7,616 bases of DNA, from positions 1 through 7,616 of the forward strand of contig JAOTYS010000223.1 of assembly GCA_029861795.1 (NCBI GenBank), written 5' to 3'. This document shows positions 1-6,326 of the stretch, in pieces. How positions within the stretch are numbered: position 1 is the first letter of the stretch; every line of letters starts with the position of its first letter. The position numbers and the translations under genes were made by a program. This stretch comes from Gammaproteobacteria bacterium. Its GTDB lineage: Bacteria > Pseudomonadota > Gammaproteobacteria > Arenicellales > JAOTYS01. Under the pieces are notes generated by a model. That model searched no databases. It was not told where the DNA came from and was given only the letters and a program-made list of their open reading frames with translations.

Positions 1-263
1 GCAATAGCTCGCCGCAGTTCCGGTATGCCTAGCGCCTGCGAGTATCCGGCACAACCGTCTTGCAGCGCTCGAATGCCGGCAGCGACGATCTGATCGGCGG
101 TAGCAAAATCCGGCTCTCCGACCTCCATATGAATCACCGAACGGCCCTCTTGCTCCATAGCTCGCGCTTGCTCTAACACAGCCAAAACATGGAAGGGCTC
201 TATCTGCGACATCCTTCGTGCAGGCGAGCGCGATAACGTTGGTCTAGCTAGGTTTTCACTCAT
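1..263 (-). CDS. PLP-dependent class I/II aminotransferase, N-terminal part (cut by window edge)
   Basis: Reading leftwards from an ATG at 263-261, 87 codons are open to the window edge. Seen: a short basic leader, then RRMSQIEPFHVLAVLEQA, then HMEVGEPDF and GYSQALGIPELRRAI. The E-V-G-E-P-D-F block and the Y-(S/T)-x-A-x-G-x-P-E-L-R-x-A-I block are hallmarks of the N-terminal arm and first helices of fold-type I aminotransferases of the aspartate/alanine/methionine group. These are cytosolic enzymes that move an amino group between an amino acid and a 2-oxo acid. The PLP lysine and the residues that set substrate choice lie outside the window, so the substrate cannot be named. I chose the ATG at 263 because a good SD (AAGGTGGA, 280-273) sits 9 nt upstream. 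An in-frame ATG at 212 would still keep the conserved region. The gene is divergent from dksA. The family is clear and the exact function is unknown. Confidence 0.88.
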   Translation of the reverse strand, partial: MSENLARPTLSRSPARRMSQIEPFHVLAVLEQARAMEQEGRSVIHMEVGEPDFATADQIVAAGIRALQDGCAGYSQALGIPELRRAI

Positions 264-272
264 TGTCAAAAG

Positions 273-280
273 TCCACCTT
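273..280 (-). promoter_or_regulatory. Ribosome-binding site of the aminotransferase gene
   Basis: On the minus strand AAGGTGGA lies 9 nt before the ATG at 263. It favours that start over the in-frame ATG at 212, which has no comparable SD. I saw no convincing -35/-10 pair for this gene in 264-394. Confidence 0.6.
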
Positions 281-297
281 AACCCCATTTGGATTTA

Positions 298-326
298 TTG
301 CGTCCCACCAGGCTTTCTGGTATAGA
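298..326 (+). promoter_or_regulatory. Predicted sigma70 promoter of dksA, extended -10, GC-rich discriminator
   Basis: Seen: -35 TTGCGT (298-303), a spacer of exactly 17 nt, and -10 TATAGA (321-326) preceded by TG at 318-319, which makes an extended -10. The bases just after the -10 are TGCGCGC (327-333), a GC-rich discriminator. The predicted start lies near 332-334, giving a leader of about 60 nt before the ATG at 395. The spacer holds a small interrupted palindrome, CCAG-N5-CTGG (308-320), directly against the -10. From known biology, GC-rich discriminators are typical of promoters inhibited by ppGpp and DksA, and E. coli dksA is known to be under negative feedback. Self-control here is inference. 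Confidence 0.6.
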
Positions 327-381
327 TGCGCGCTTAATTTTTTTGGACGCCTGCTAGGACCCCCCTGCTTACGCAGATGTC

Positions 382-386
382 AGGAG
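382..386 (+). promoter_or_regulatory. Ribosome-binding site that fixes the dksA start
   Basis: AGGAG lies 8 nt before the ATG at 395. The earlier in-frame ATG at 377 is preceded by a C-rich stretch and a small CTGC-TTAC-GCAG stem (365-376), with no SD, so 395 is the likelier start. Confidence 0.7.
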
Positions 387-394
387 TGTATCGT

Positions 395-838
395 ATGGCA
401 GCCACTTCAAAAACCAAGACACAGTTGAATCTCATACACGGAATTAAACCGTACAAGCCCAGGAAGGGTGAGAAGTACATGAACAAGGATCAGCTCGAGC
501 ACTTTCGGGCGATTCACATATCATGGAGAGACGGTTTATTAGACGAAGTTTCGCGCACGGTGCACTCGATGCAGGACGAAACCGTGAGCCATCCCGATCC
601 CACTGATCGTGCAACTCAAGAAACAGACATGTCGTTGGAACTGCGCAGCCGTGACCGTGAACGCAAGTTGATCAAGAAAATCAATGACTCTATTGCACTA
701 ATCGACTCAGGTGACTATGGCTATTGCGAGAAATGCGGCGTCGAAATTGGAATTCGTAGGCTGGAGGCCAGACCTACCGCGACCTTGTGCGTCGACTGCA
801 AGACCCTAGACGAGATCCGCGAGAAGCAGCTGGTATAA
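395..838 (+). CDS. dksA: RNA polymerase-binding transcription factor DksA
   Basis: The product is a cytosolic protein that enters the RNA polymerase secondary channel and, with ppGpp, lowers rRNA promoter activity and tunes many others in the stringent response. The 147-residue product (from ATG 395) is close to the usual length of about 150. In order: a basic N-terminal tail, YMNKDQLEHFR entering the first helix, the coiled-coil tip with PDPTDRATQE, the return helix SLELRSRDRERKLIKKI, then a zinc finger C-x2-C-x17-C-x2-C (Cys111, 114, 132, 135) containing GVEIGIRRLEARPTA. The tip residues known to matter in E. coli DksA (Asp71, Asp74, Ala76) are present as Asp68, Asp71 and Ala73. All four zinc cysteines are kept, so this is a classical DksA and not a cysteine-poor paralogue. 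A start at 377 would add six residues but lacks an SD. The dihydroorotase gene follows 78 nt downstream on the same strand. Confidence 0.97.
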   Translation: MAATSKTKTQLNLIHGIKPYKPRKGEKYMNKDQLEHFRAIHISWRDGLLDEVSRTVHSMQDETVSHPDPTDRATQETDMSLELRSRDRERKLIKKINDSIALIDSGDYGYCEKCGVEIGIRRLEARPTATLCVDCKTLDEIREKQLV

Positions 839-840
839 GC

Positions 841-867
841 GCGCTGCCTCGACTGTTGACTCAGCGC
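841..867 (+). repeat. Small inverted repeat in the dksA-dihydroorotase gap
   Basis: GCGCTG (841-846) and CAGCGC (862-867) are perfect reverse complements. Inside them TCG/TGA (849-851 and 857-859) can extend the stem through a G-U pair. The hairpin begins two bases after the dksA stop. No U-run follows, so it is not a classical intrinsic terminator. It may stabilise the dksA 3' end or be chance. Confidence 0.35.
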
Positions 868-916
868 AACCCCGTGTGCGGTTTACGACTTCGCCCCACC
901 CCGCGAGAAATTTCCA

Positions 917-2224
917 CTGCTTAGCCTGCTCATCCGCAATGCAGAAGTTGCACAGCCTGACGGGTCGATACTGCAGGCAGATGTAGCCTGTTGCAACGGC
1001 CTCATAGAAAAGATCGCTGATCAAATCGACAGTCGATCCGAAGAATCTATAGACGCACAGGGCAAGTTGTTACTACCGGGCGTAATCGACCCACAGGTGC
1101 ACTTCCGCGAACCGGGCGCAGAGCACAAAGAGGATCTGTTCTCAGGCTCTCGGGCGGCAGTAAAAGGCGGCGTCACCAGTTTCTTGGAGATGCCTAATAC
1201 ACGTCCTGCCACAACCACGCAGGCGGCCTTGGATGACAAACTTGCTCGTGCGGCCTCGAAGTCCGTAGCCAACTACGGATTCTTTATCGGTGCGACGCCA
1301 CATAACTTAGACGAAATAAACTCTGTTTACCCGGTATGCGGGATCAAAGTATTTATGGGGGCAAGCACGGGAGACCTACTGGTGGAACGACCGGAAGACC
1401 TCGAACGCATTTTCGCAAACGGTGAACGTCTCATTGCAGTACACGCGGAAGATGAGACACGCATTCGGGAGCGAACCCGGCTTTACTCTACAGAACCTTC
1501 GCCCGCCACACATTCAAAGATCCGTGATGTTGAATGTGCACGCATCGCAACCGAACGAGCCCTGGGTTACTCCCTCAAGTACAAGCGGCGGCTACACATA
1601 CTTCATCTATCCACCGCGGCCGAGGTTGAGCTGCTACGGCAAAATAAACCGCCTTGGGTCACCGCGGAAGTCATTCCCAATCATCTGTTCTTGACTGAAT
1701 CAGACTACCAACAGTTGGGCACTTTGGTGCAAATGAACCCTCCCATCCGAACCGAGGCCGATGTAGCCTCGCTGTGGCAAGGTCTCCATGACGGCGTTAT
1801 CGACTTCATTGCCACTGATCACGCGCCCCACACCCTCGAGGAAAAGAATCTACCCTACCCCAGATCGCCATCCGGAATGCCGGGGGTGGAAACTTCGCTG
1901 CCGCTCATGCTGACGCAAATGGCGGCGGGACACTGCACCCTGGCCGAGATTCAGAAATGGATGTGCGTCGGAGCGGCCCGCGCCTACGGAATTGCGAATA
2001 AGGGCGAGATTAGAGAAGGCTGGGATGCGGACCTCACGTTGGTGGACATGAATGTCCGCCGTCCCGTGCGAAACCAAGATATGTTCACCCGGGCGGGTTG
2101 GACTCCCTATCATGGTCGCGAGTTATCTGGGTGGCCCGTTGTGACCGTGGTTGGCGGACGAATCGCCTTTGATCGCGGTCAAGTGCGCCAGCACATACGC
2201 GGTCAGGTCCTACAATTCAGCTAA
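917..2224 (+). CDS. pyrC: Dihydroorotase-like amidohydrolase, class I, probable non-standard start
   Basis: Class I dihydroorotases are cytosolic zinc amidohydrolases that close carbamoyl-aspartate to dihydroorotate in pyrimidine synthesis. Counting from CTG 917 (435 aa, normal for the class): a small N-terminal beta region LLIRNAEVAQPDGS, the metal motif DPQVHFREPG (residues 58-67), the substrate-binding segment EMPNT (92-96), GIKVFMG with a possible carboxylated Lys144, the metal His in AVHAED (176), the metal His in LHILHLST (230), and the catalytic Asp in ATDHAPH (301). The first His of the usual H-x-H is Gln60. I recall the same D-x-Q-V-H-F-R-E-P-G variant from other bacterial dihydroorotases, so this need not mean loss of activity. 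The frame is open from 860, yet no ATG, GTG or TTG occurs before a TTG at 1067, which would delete the conserved beta region. CTG 917, with a weak GAGA 8 nt upstream, is my best guess. CTG 926 or ATC 932 are alternatives, and a base error is possible. Allantoinase or hydantoinase activity cannot be excluded. The YheT-like gene follows after 23 nt. Confidence 0.85.
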   Translation: MLSLLIRNAEVAQPDGSILQADVACCNGLIEKIADQIDSRSEESIDAQGKLLLPGVIDPQVHFREPGAEHKEDLFSGSRAAVKGGVTSFLEMPNTRPATTTQAALDDKLARAASKSVANYGFFIGATPHNLDEINSVYPVCGIKVFMGASTGDLLVERPEDLERIFANGERLIAVHAEDETRIRERTRLYSTEPSPATHSKIRDVECARIATERALGYSLKYKRRLHILHLSTAAEVELLRQNKPPWVTAEVIPNHLFLTESDYQQLGTLVQMNPPIRTEADVASLWQGLHDGVIDFIATDHAPHTLEEKNLPYPRSPSGMPGVETSLPLMLTQMAAGHCTLAEIQKWMCVGAARAYGIANKGEIREGWDADLTLVDMNVRRPVRNQDMFTRAGWTPYHGRELSGWPVVTVVGGRIAFDRGQVRQHIRGQVLQFS

Positions 2225-2247
2225 ATTTTTGCCTCTGGTAGGTTTTC

Positions 2248-3255
2248 ATGACGCCCCAAGAAAACCGCCAATCCGATCATGGCATTGTTGCACCAGCTGA
2301 CTTCAGCGCCGCTTGGTGGTGCCGCAACCCCCATGCACAAACGTTGTGGCCATATGTTTTCCGGACGGGCCCGCAACCCACATTTCGCCGCCAACGCTTT
2401 CAACTACCCGATGGGGATTACTTAGATCTAGACTGGGCCGGTGACGACTCGGGTCCCATATCCGTGCTGCTACATGGACTAGAAGGGAGTTCCCACTCGC
2501 ACTACATTCGCAGGACCACGAACGCTTTACTACAACACAAGTTTAGGGTCGTAGTAATGCACTTCAGAGGTTGCAGTGGGGTGCCCAACGCCCTTCCACG
2601 CAGCTACCACTCCGGTGACACTGGTGATATTGCCACCGTGGTGCAAACCTTGTGTATCCAGCAGCCGCAAACACGACTGGTTGCGATAGGCTTTTCCCTA
2701 GGCGCCAATGTATTGCTAAAGTGGCTTGGCGAGACTAGGAAGATCAACCCCCTGACCGCAGCAGTGGCAGTATCCACACCTTTTGAGCTACACCACGCCG
2801 CAGACCGAATGGAACAAGGATTGTCGAAATTGTACCAATGGCAACTGGTCGGTGCATTGCGTCGCTCAACCGCTCAGAAGTTTCGACATATGCCTTGCCC
2901 AGTGGATCTTACAAACCTATCAAAGCTCAAAACCTTTCGTCAGTTTGATGGCCAGATCACTGCTCCACTGCACGGCTTTACCGACGCCGAAGACTATTAT
3001 CAACGTTGCAGTAGTCGCCCGTTTCTGCGCCACATATGTGTCCCCACGCTGATCCTCCACGCCCGCGATGACCCATTGATGACACTCGAAGTTGTGCCCA
3101 GCGCGAGCGAGCTGTCTCCTAGTATTAGGTTAGAGTTGAGCGACCGCGGCGGGCATGCGGGATTCGTGTCAGGGGTTATTCCCGGACGCTCGCGTTATTG
3201 GTTGGACAAACGCATACCCGAGTACCTGAGCTCACACATCTCGAACTCGGGCTAA
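2248..3255 (+). CDS. yheT: YheT-family alpha/beta hydrolase
   Basis: This 335-residue protein belongs to the YheT (UPF0017) group of alpha/beta hydrolases, mostly of unknown substrate and annotated as putative carboxylesterases. Seen in order: the family N-terminal motif NPHAQTLWPYVFR (about 27-39), LPDGDYLDLDW (53-63), the oxyanion-loop segment VLLHGLEGSSHSHYIRR (73-89), VVVMHFRGCSG (101-111), RSYHSGDTGD (118-127), the nucleophile elbow GFSLGANVLLKWL with Ser150, the acid loop LHARDDP with Asp274/275, and the catalytic His303 in DRGGHAGF. The triad is complete, so an active hydrolase is expected. There is no signal peptide or clear membrane helix, so it is probably cytosolic. Start ATG 2248 has a modest GGTAGG about 5 nt upstream, and the gap to the dihydroorotase stop is 23 nt, suggesting co-transcription. 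Its TAA (3253-3255) overlaps the stop codon of the convergent dtd gene. Confidence 0.92.
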   Translation: MTPQENRQSDHGIVAPADFSAAWWCRNPHAQTLWPYVFRTGPQPTFRRQRFQLPDGDYLDLDWAGDDSGPISVLLHGLEGSSHSHYIRRTTNALLQHKFRVVVMHFRGCSGVPNALPRSYHSGDTGDIATVVQTLCIQQPQTRLVAIGFSLGANVLLKWLGETRKINPLTAAVAVSTPFELHHAADRMEQGLSKLYQWQLVGALRRSTAQKFRHMPCPVDLTNLSKLKTFRQFDGQITAPLHGFTDAEDYYQRCSSRPFLRHICVPTLILHARDDPLMTLEVVPSASELSPSIRLELSDRGGHAGFVSGVIPGRSRYWLDKRIPEYLSSHISNSG

Positions 3256-3692
3256 GCGTCCAGCATTAGAGTAACCGGCCCATCGTTGACCGAACTCACC
3301 TCCATGTGCTCTGCGAATCGACCCGCCGACACCCACTGAACCCCGGCATCGGCGATTTCAATAACAAACTGAGAAAACAGCACTCTAGCCGCGTCGGGTG
3401 CTAGCGCCGAGCTAAAGTCTGGTCTTCGACCCTTACGAGTTTCCCCATACAGGGTGAACTGCGGCACAGCCAACACTTCCCCGCCGGTGTCGAGAACAGA
3501 GTAGTGAAACTTCCCTGTTTCATCAGGAAATATGCGTAGCTGGACCACTTTTGAAGCCATGGACTTGAGCTTGGAACAGCCATCTGAGTTGCCAAATCCC
3601 ACCAGTAGCAATAATCCGCTTCCAATCTCAGCGATAACATCAGTACCCGCTGTGACTGCTGCCCGACTTACTCTTTGGACCAGAACCTTCAT
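3252..3692 (-). CDS. dtd: D-aminoacyl-tRNA deacylase
   Basis: Dtd hydrolyses D-amino acids (and glycine mischarged on tRNA-Ala) from tRNA. It is a cytosolic homodimer with no metal. The 146-residue product from ATG 3692 matches the usual length of about 145. Seen: the start MKVLVQRVSRAAV, the core LLLLVGF, the active-site strand VLAVPQFTLYGETRKGRRPDFSSA, and the C-terminal NDGPVTLMLD. The Gly-cisPro pair of the family is Gly138-Pro139. The other signature, usually S-Q-x-x-T, reads Pro77-Gln78-Phe79-Thr80, with Pro in place of Ser, while the catalytic Thr is kept. A GGGGAAG stretch precedes the ATG. A longer reading from TTG 3725 would add 11 residues unlike the family. The gene lies 90 nt beyond pnp on the same strand, but a strong terminator stands between them and I could not find a clear promoter in 3693-3732. 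It may depend on readthrough. Confidence 0.95.
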   Translation of the reverse strand: MKVLVQRVSRAAVTAGTDVIAEIGSGLLLLVGFGNSDGCSKLKSMASKVVQLRIFPDETGKFHYSVLDTGGEVLAVPQFTLYGETRKGRRPDFSSALAPDAARVLFSQFVIEIADAGVQWVSAGRFAEHMEVSSVNDGPVTLMLDA

Positions 3693-3732
3693 GCGCTTCC
3701 CCGGGCCACGATTCGAAGCTAACAAACAAAAT

Positions 3733-3759
3733 AAAAAAGGGGCGTAAGCCCCTATTTTT
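3733..3759. terminator. Bidirectional intrinsic terminator after pnp
   Basis: The stem AGGGGC (3738-3743) pairs with GCCCCT (3748-3753) around a 4-nt loop. On the minus strand, the pnp transcript meets the hairpin and then a run of six U (complement of 3738-3733) followed by further U-rich sequence, which is a strong intrinsic terminator. On the plus strand the loop is GUAA, a GNRA tetraloop closed by C-G, followed by A and five U (3755-3759). Plus-strand transcripts from the yheT side would therefore also stop here, after crossing dtd in antisense. Confidence 0.85.
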
Positions 3760-3781
3760 AAACGCTATTACGAACGTTGCG

Positions 3782-5872
3782 CTATGCGGCGTCTTCGATC
3801 GCCTTCATGCTGAGCCGGATTCTTCCCTGCTTATCCACTTCCAGCACTTTGACTTTTATCACCTCACCTTCTCGTAATTTGTCACTGACGCTTTCGACAC
3901 GTTCATTGGAGATTTGAGAAATGTGCACCAATCCATCGCGACCAGGCAGTATGTTAACGAAGGCACCAAAGTCCATGAGCTTTACCACCTTACCCTCGTA
4001 GATTGTGCCGACCTCCACGTCGGCGGTGATCTGTTCGATCCGTCGCTTCGCCTCCTCGCCTGCAGCAGCATCAACCGACGCTATTGATACAGTGCCGTCA
4101 TCGGCAATGTCGATAGTGGCACCCGTTTCTTCAGAAATCGCTCGGATGGTTGTGCCGCCTTTGCCGATAACGTCTCGAATCTTGTCCGTATCGATCCGTA
4201 TTGTAATGATACGAGGGGCATAATCCGACATCTGGTCGCGCGGTTTGTCGATCACCTTCGCCATCTCTGCGAGGATGTGAAGCCGACCCTGTTTTGCCTG
4301 CTCTAAAGCCAGTTGCATGATTTCTTTGGTGATTCCCTGGATCTTGATGTCCATCTGTAGTGCGGTGATACCGTCCGGGGTGCCGGCTACTTTGAAATCC
4401 ATATCTCCCAAATGATCCTCATCGCCTAGGATATCGGTCAAAACTGCATATTTATCGTCTTCCTTAATCAGCCCCATTGCCACACCCGCGACCGGGGCTT
4501 TGACTTTAACGCCCGCATCCATAAGCGACAAGCTGGTTCCGCATACCGTAGCCATAGAGCTAGAACCGTTAGATTCCGTGATCTCTGAAACCACACGGAT
4601 GACATAAGGAAACTCCTCTGAATTCGGCAGCACCGCGGCAATACCGCGTCGTGCCAACCTGCCGTGACCGATCTCGCGTCGTTTTGGAGACCCAACCCGC
4701 CCAGTCTCACCGACACAATATGGTGGAAAGTTGTAATGCAGCATAAACGCGTCACGCCACTCCCCTTCCAAAGCATCGATGATTTGCGAGTCGCGTTCGG
4801 TGCCTAGCGTCGTCACCGCTATGGCTTGAGTCTCACCGCGGGTGAATATGGCTGACCCATGGGTGCGGGGGAATGCCCCCGTACGAATACTGATCGGTCT
4901 CACAGTACTACTGTCACGTCCATCGATGCGGGGTTTGCCTTCCAGAATGCGACTGCGAACAATGGCCTTTTCAAGGGCCTTTATCTCCAGCCTTACCGCC
5001 TCGATCTCCTCGGGCGTTGAGTCCTCATTGGTAAGCTCTGATAGCACCTCGGTACGAATTACCGCGAGCCGCTCCAGCCGGGCAGTTTTCTCAGCAATGG
5101 CATATGCCTCTGCCACCGACGATCCCGCCAGCCCTGCCACCTGCTCCGCAATGCCCGGATCCGCCTCGGTCGGCTGCCATTCCCATCGCTCGCGACCAAC
5201 CTCTGCCCCTAACTCTCGGATCACCTTGATTGCTGATTGCATCTGCTCGTGGCCGAATAATACAGCGCCAAGCATGATCTCCTCGGAAAGGATGTTTGCT
5301 TCCGATTCCACCATTAGCACAGCAGCCTCTGTGCCAGCCACGACGAGGTCGAGGCTGGATTCTGACTTAACGGAAGTCATGCTGGGGTTGAGCACATACT
5401 CGTCATTGATATAGCCCACCCGTGCCGCACCGATTGGGCCGTTAAACGGGACACCTGAAATCTCCAACGCCGCAGAGGTACCCAGCATCGCGACGACATC
5501 AGGATCGACCTCCGGGTCAACCGACATCACGGTCGCGATCACCTGAATTTCATTAGTAAGACCTTTCGGAAACAGCGGGCGTATCGGTCGATCGATCAGG
5601 CGGCAAGTAAGAATAGCTTTCTCGGAGGGTCGTCCTTCGCGTTTGAAAAAACCTCCGGGGATGCGACCAGACGCGTAAGTCCGTTCTTCATAGTCTACAG
5701 TCAACGGTAGGAAGTCTCGGGGTGACGATTCCTTCTCAAATACTACAGTCACCAGCACCGACGTATCGCCCATGCTGGCAACTACCGCACCGTCTGCTTG
5801 GCGTGCGATCTCCCCGACTTCGAGTTTTACCTCATGCTGTCCATAATTAAATGTCTTCACGGTATGCTTCAA
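3782..5872 (-). CDS. pnp: Polyribonucleotide nucleotidyltransferase (PNPase)
   Basis: PNPase degrades RNA 3' to 5' by phosphorolysis and can add tails. It is a homotrimer and, in many proteobacteria, a partner of RNase E in the degradosome. The 696 residues (E. coli 711) show all domains: first RNase PH fold (about 10-140, with [20 protein letters not shown]), an alpha-helical linker (about 240-310), second RNase PH fold (about 320-510) with [28 protein letters not shown], the phosphate-binding [12 protein letters not shown] (about 434-445) and the acidic cluster [14 protein letters not shown] (480-493), then a KH domain with VIGKGG (568-573) and an S1 domain (about 622-691, FGAFVNI and GLVHISQI). 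The loop often written F-F-R-R reads F-F-K-R (75-78). The protein ends about five residues after S1, so the tail is short. The start codon is TTG at 5872, with GAGG 8 nt upstream. The next in-frame GTG is too far from the SD. The gap to rpsO is only 25 nt. Confidence 0.98.
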   Translation of the reverse strand: MKHTVKTFNYGQHEVKLEVGEIARQADGAVVASMGDTSVLVTVVFEKESSPRDFLPLTVDYEERTYASGRIPGGFFKREGRPSEKAILTCRLIDRPIRPLFPKGLTNEIQVIATVMSVDPEVDPDVVAMLGTSAALEISGVPFNGPIGAARVGYINDEYVLNPSMTSVKSESSLDLVVAGTEAAVLMVESEANILSEEIMLGAVLFGHEQMQSAIKVIRELGAEVGRERWEWQPTEADPGIAEQVAGLAGSSVAEAYAIAEKTARLERLAVIRTEVLSELTNEDSTPEEIEAVRLEIKALEKAIVRSRILEGKPRIDGRDSSTVRPISIRTGAFPRTHGSAIFTRGETQAIAVTTLGTERDSQIIDALEGEWRDAFMLHYNFPPYCVGETGRVGSPKRREIGHGRLARRGIAAVLPNSEEFPYVIRVVSEITESNGSSSMATVCGTSLSLMDAGVKVKAPVAGVAMGLIKEDDKYAVLTDILGDEDHLGDMDFKVAGTPDGITALQMDIKIQGITKEIMQLALEQAKQGRLHILAEMAKVIDKPRDQMSDYAPRIITIRIDTDKIRDVIGKGGTTIRAISEETGATIDIADDGTVSIASVDAAAGEEAKRRIEQITADVEVGTIYEGKVVKLMDFGAFVNILPGRDGLVHISQISNERVESVSDKLREGEVIKVKVLEVDKQGRIRLSMKAIEDAA

Positions 5873-5877
5873 GGTTG

Positions 5878-5894
5878 TTTCCTCAGCAGCTGAG
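5878..5894 (-). promoter_or_regulatory. pnp ribosome-binding site within a small hairpin
   Basis: In mRNA sense the rpsO-pnp junction reads CTCAG-CTG-CTGAG (5894-5882), a perfect 5-bp stem. The SD GAGGAAA (5884-5878) starts inside its 3' arm and ends 5 nt before the TTG at 5872. The stem begins 3 nt after the rpsO stop (5900-5898). Translating ribosomes finishing rpsO would open it, which would couple pnp translation to rpsO. That last step is inference. Confidence 0.5.
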
Positions 5895-5897
5895 CGG

Positions 5898-6167
5898 CTA
5901 CCTTCTTAGTCCTAAACGGGTGATCAGAGCACGATACCGCTCGACATCCTTTTTCTTAAGGTAATCCAAGAGCTTTCTGCGTCGATTAACTAATCGCAGC
6001 AAACCCTGGCGGGAATGATGATCATGAGTATGCGTTTGAAAGTGTTTCGATAGGTCTTCGATCCTAGCGGTCATCAACGCAACCTGGACTTCGGTTGAGC
6101 CCGTGTCTTGCGGTCCGCGATGATATTCACCAACTATTTTCGATTTGTCTTCGGCGGTAAGTGGCAT
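5898..6167 (-). CDS. rpsO: 30S ribosomal protein S15
   Basis: S15 is a primary-binding 30S protein that contacts the central domain of 16S rRNA and helps form an intersubunit bridge. The 89-residue length equals that of E. coli S15. The family core is easily seen: [16 protein letters not shown] (about 21-36), the loop with [27 protein letters not shown] (about 48-74), and the C-terminal ITRLGLRR. The residues known to bind rRNA (the Thr-Gly-Ser near 22-24 and the Asp-His-His-Ser) are kept. The ATG start has GAGG 6 nt upstream (6177-6174). The gene lies between truB and pnp as in most gammaproteobacteria and has its own predicted promoter in the 159-nt gap behind truB. In E. coli S15 represses its own mRNA. 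I did not find a clear matching structure in the short leader here. Confidence 0.98.
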   Translation of the reverse strand: MPLTAEDKSKIVGEYHRGPQDTGSTEVQVALMTARIEDLSKHFQTHTHDHHSRQGLLRLVNRRRKLLDYLKKKDVERYRALITRLGLRR

Positions 6168-6209
6168 TTGTATCCTCGTATGATTCCAACCCAGGTCTAA
6201 AGCCCGCGT

Positions 6210-6238
6210 ATTCTAACTGCCAGGCCCTCTACCCTCAA
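6210..6238 (-). promoter_or_regulatory. Predicted sigma70 promoter of rpsO-pnp
   Basis: On the minus strand -35 TTGAGG (6238-6233), a 17-nt spacer and -10 TAGAAT (6215-6210) form a near-consensus promoter, each hexamer differing from consensus at one or two positions. The predicted start is about 6203, leaving a leader of about 36 nt before the rpsO ATG. The discriminator is GC-rich (ACGCGGG). The gap between truB and rpsO (6168-6326) holds this promoter and no intrinsic terminator that I can see, so upstream operon transcripts can also run into rpsO. Confidence 0.7.
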
Positions 6239-6326
6239 CCAAACAGTCTCGTTGGCTGTGTCTCCTCCATAGTCCTCTAACGCACCATGAAGCACTCGGA
6301 TTAGAAAGCTCTGGGGTGGCCGTTGA

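Noticed and set aside
377..394. Upstream in-frame ATG of dksA that would add six residues
   Set aside because: No SD precedes it, while AGGAG lies 8 nt before the ATG at 395, which also gives a typical DksA length.
841..867. Hairpin after dksA as an intrinsic terminator
   Set aside because: No run of U follows the stem. The next bases are AACCCCGTGTG.
1067..1069. TTG as the start of the dihydroorotase
   Set aside because: It would remove about 50 residues, including the recognisable N-terminal beta region LLIRNAEV...IDAQGK, and no SD precedes it.
3693..3725. TTG at 3725 as the dtd start
   Set aside because: The extra 11 residues do not resemble the family, whose proteins begin with MK(V/A)-x-x-QRV, exactly as from ATG 3692.
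4842..5414. 190-codon open frame antisense to pnp
   Set aside because: It lies wholly inside the conserved PNPase gene. Its Ser/Arg/Ala-rich product has no domain and looks like a shadow of the coding strand.
6237..6257. Inverted repeat AACCAA/TTGGCT between truB and rpsO as a terminator
   Set aside because: The stem is only six pairs with a G-U, the loop is 9 nt, and no U-tract follows. It overlaps the rpsO -35.
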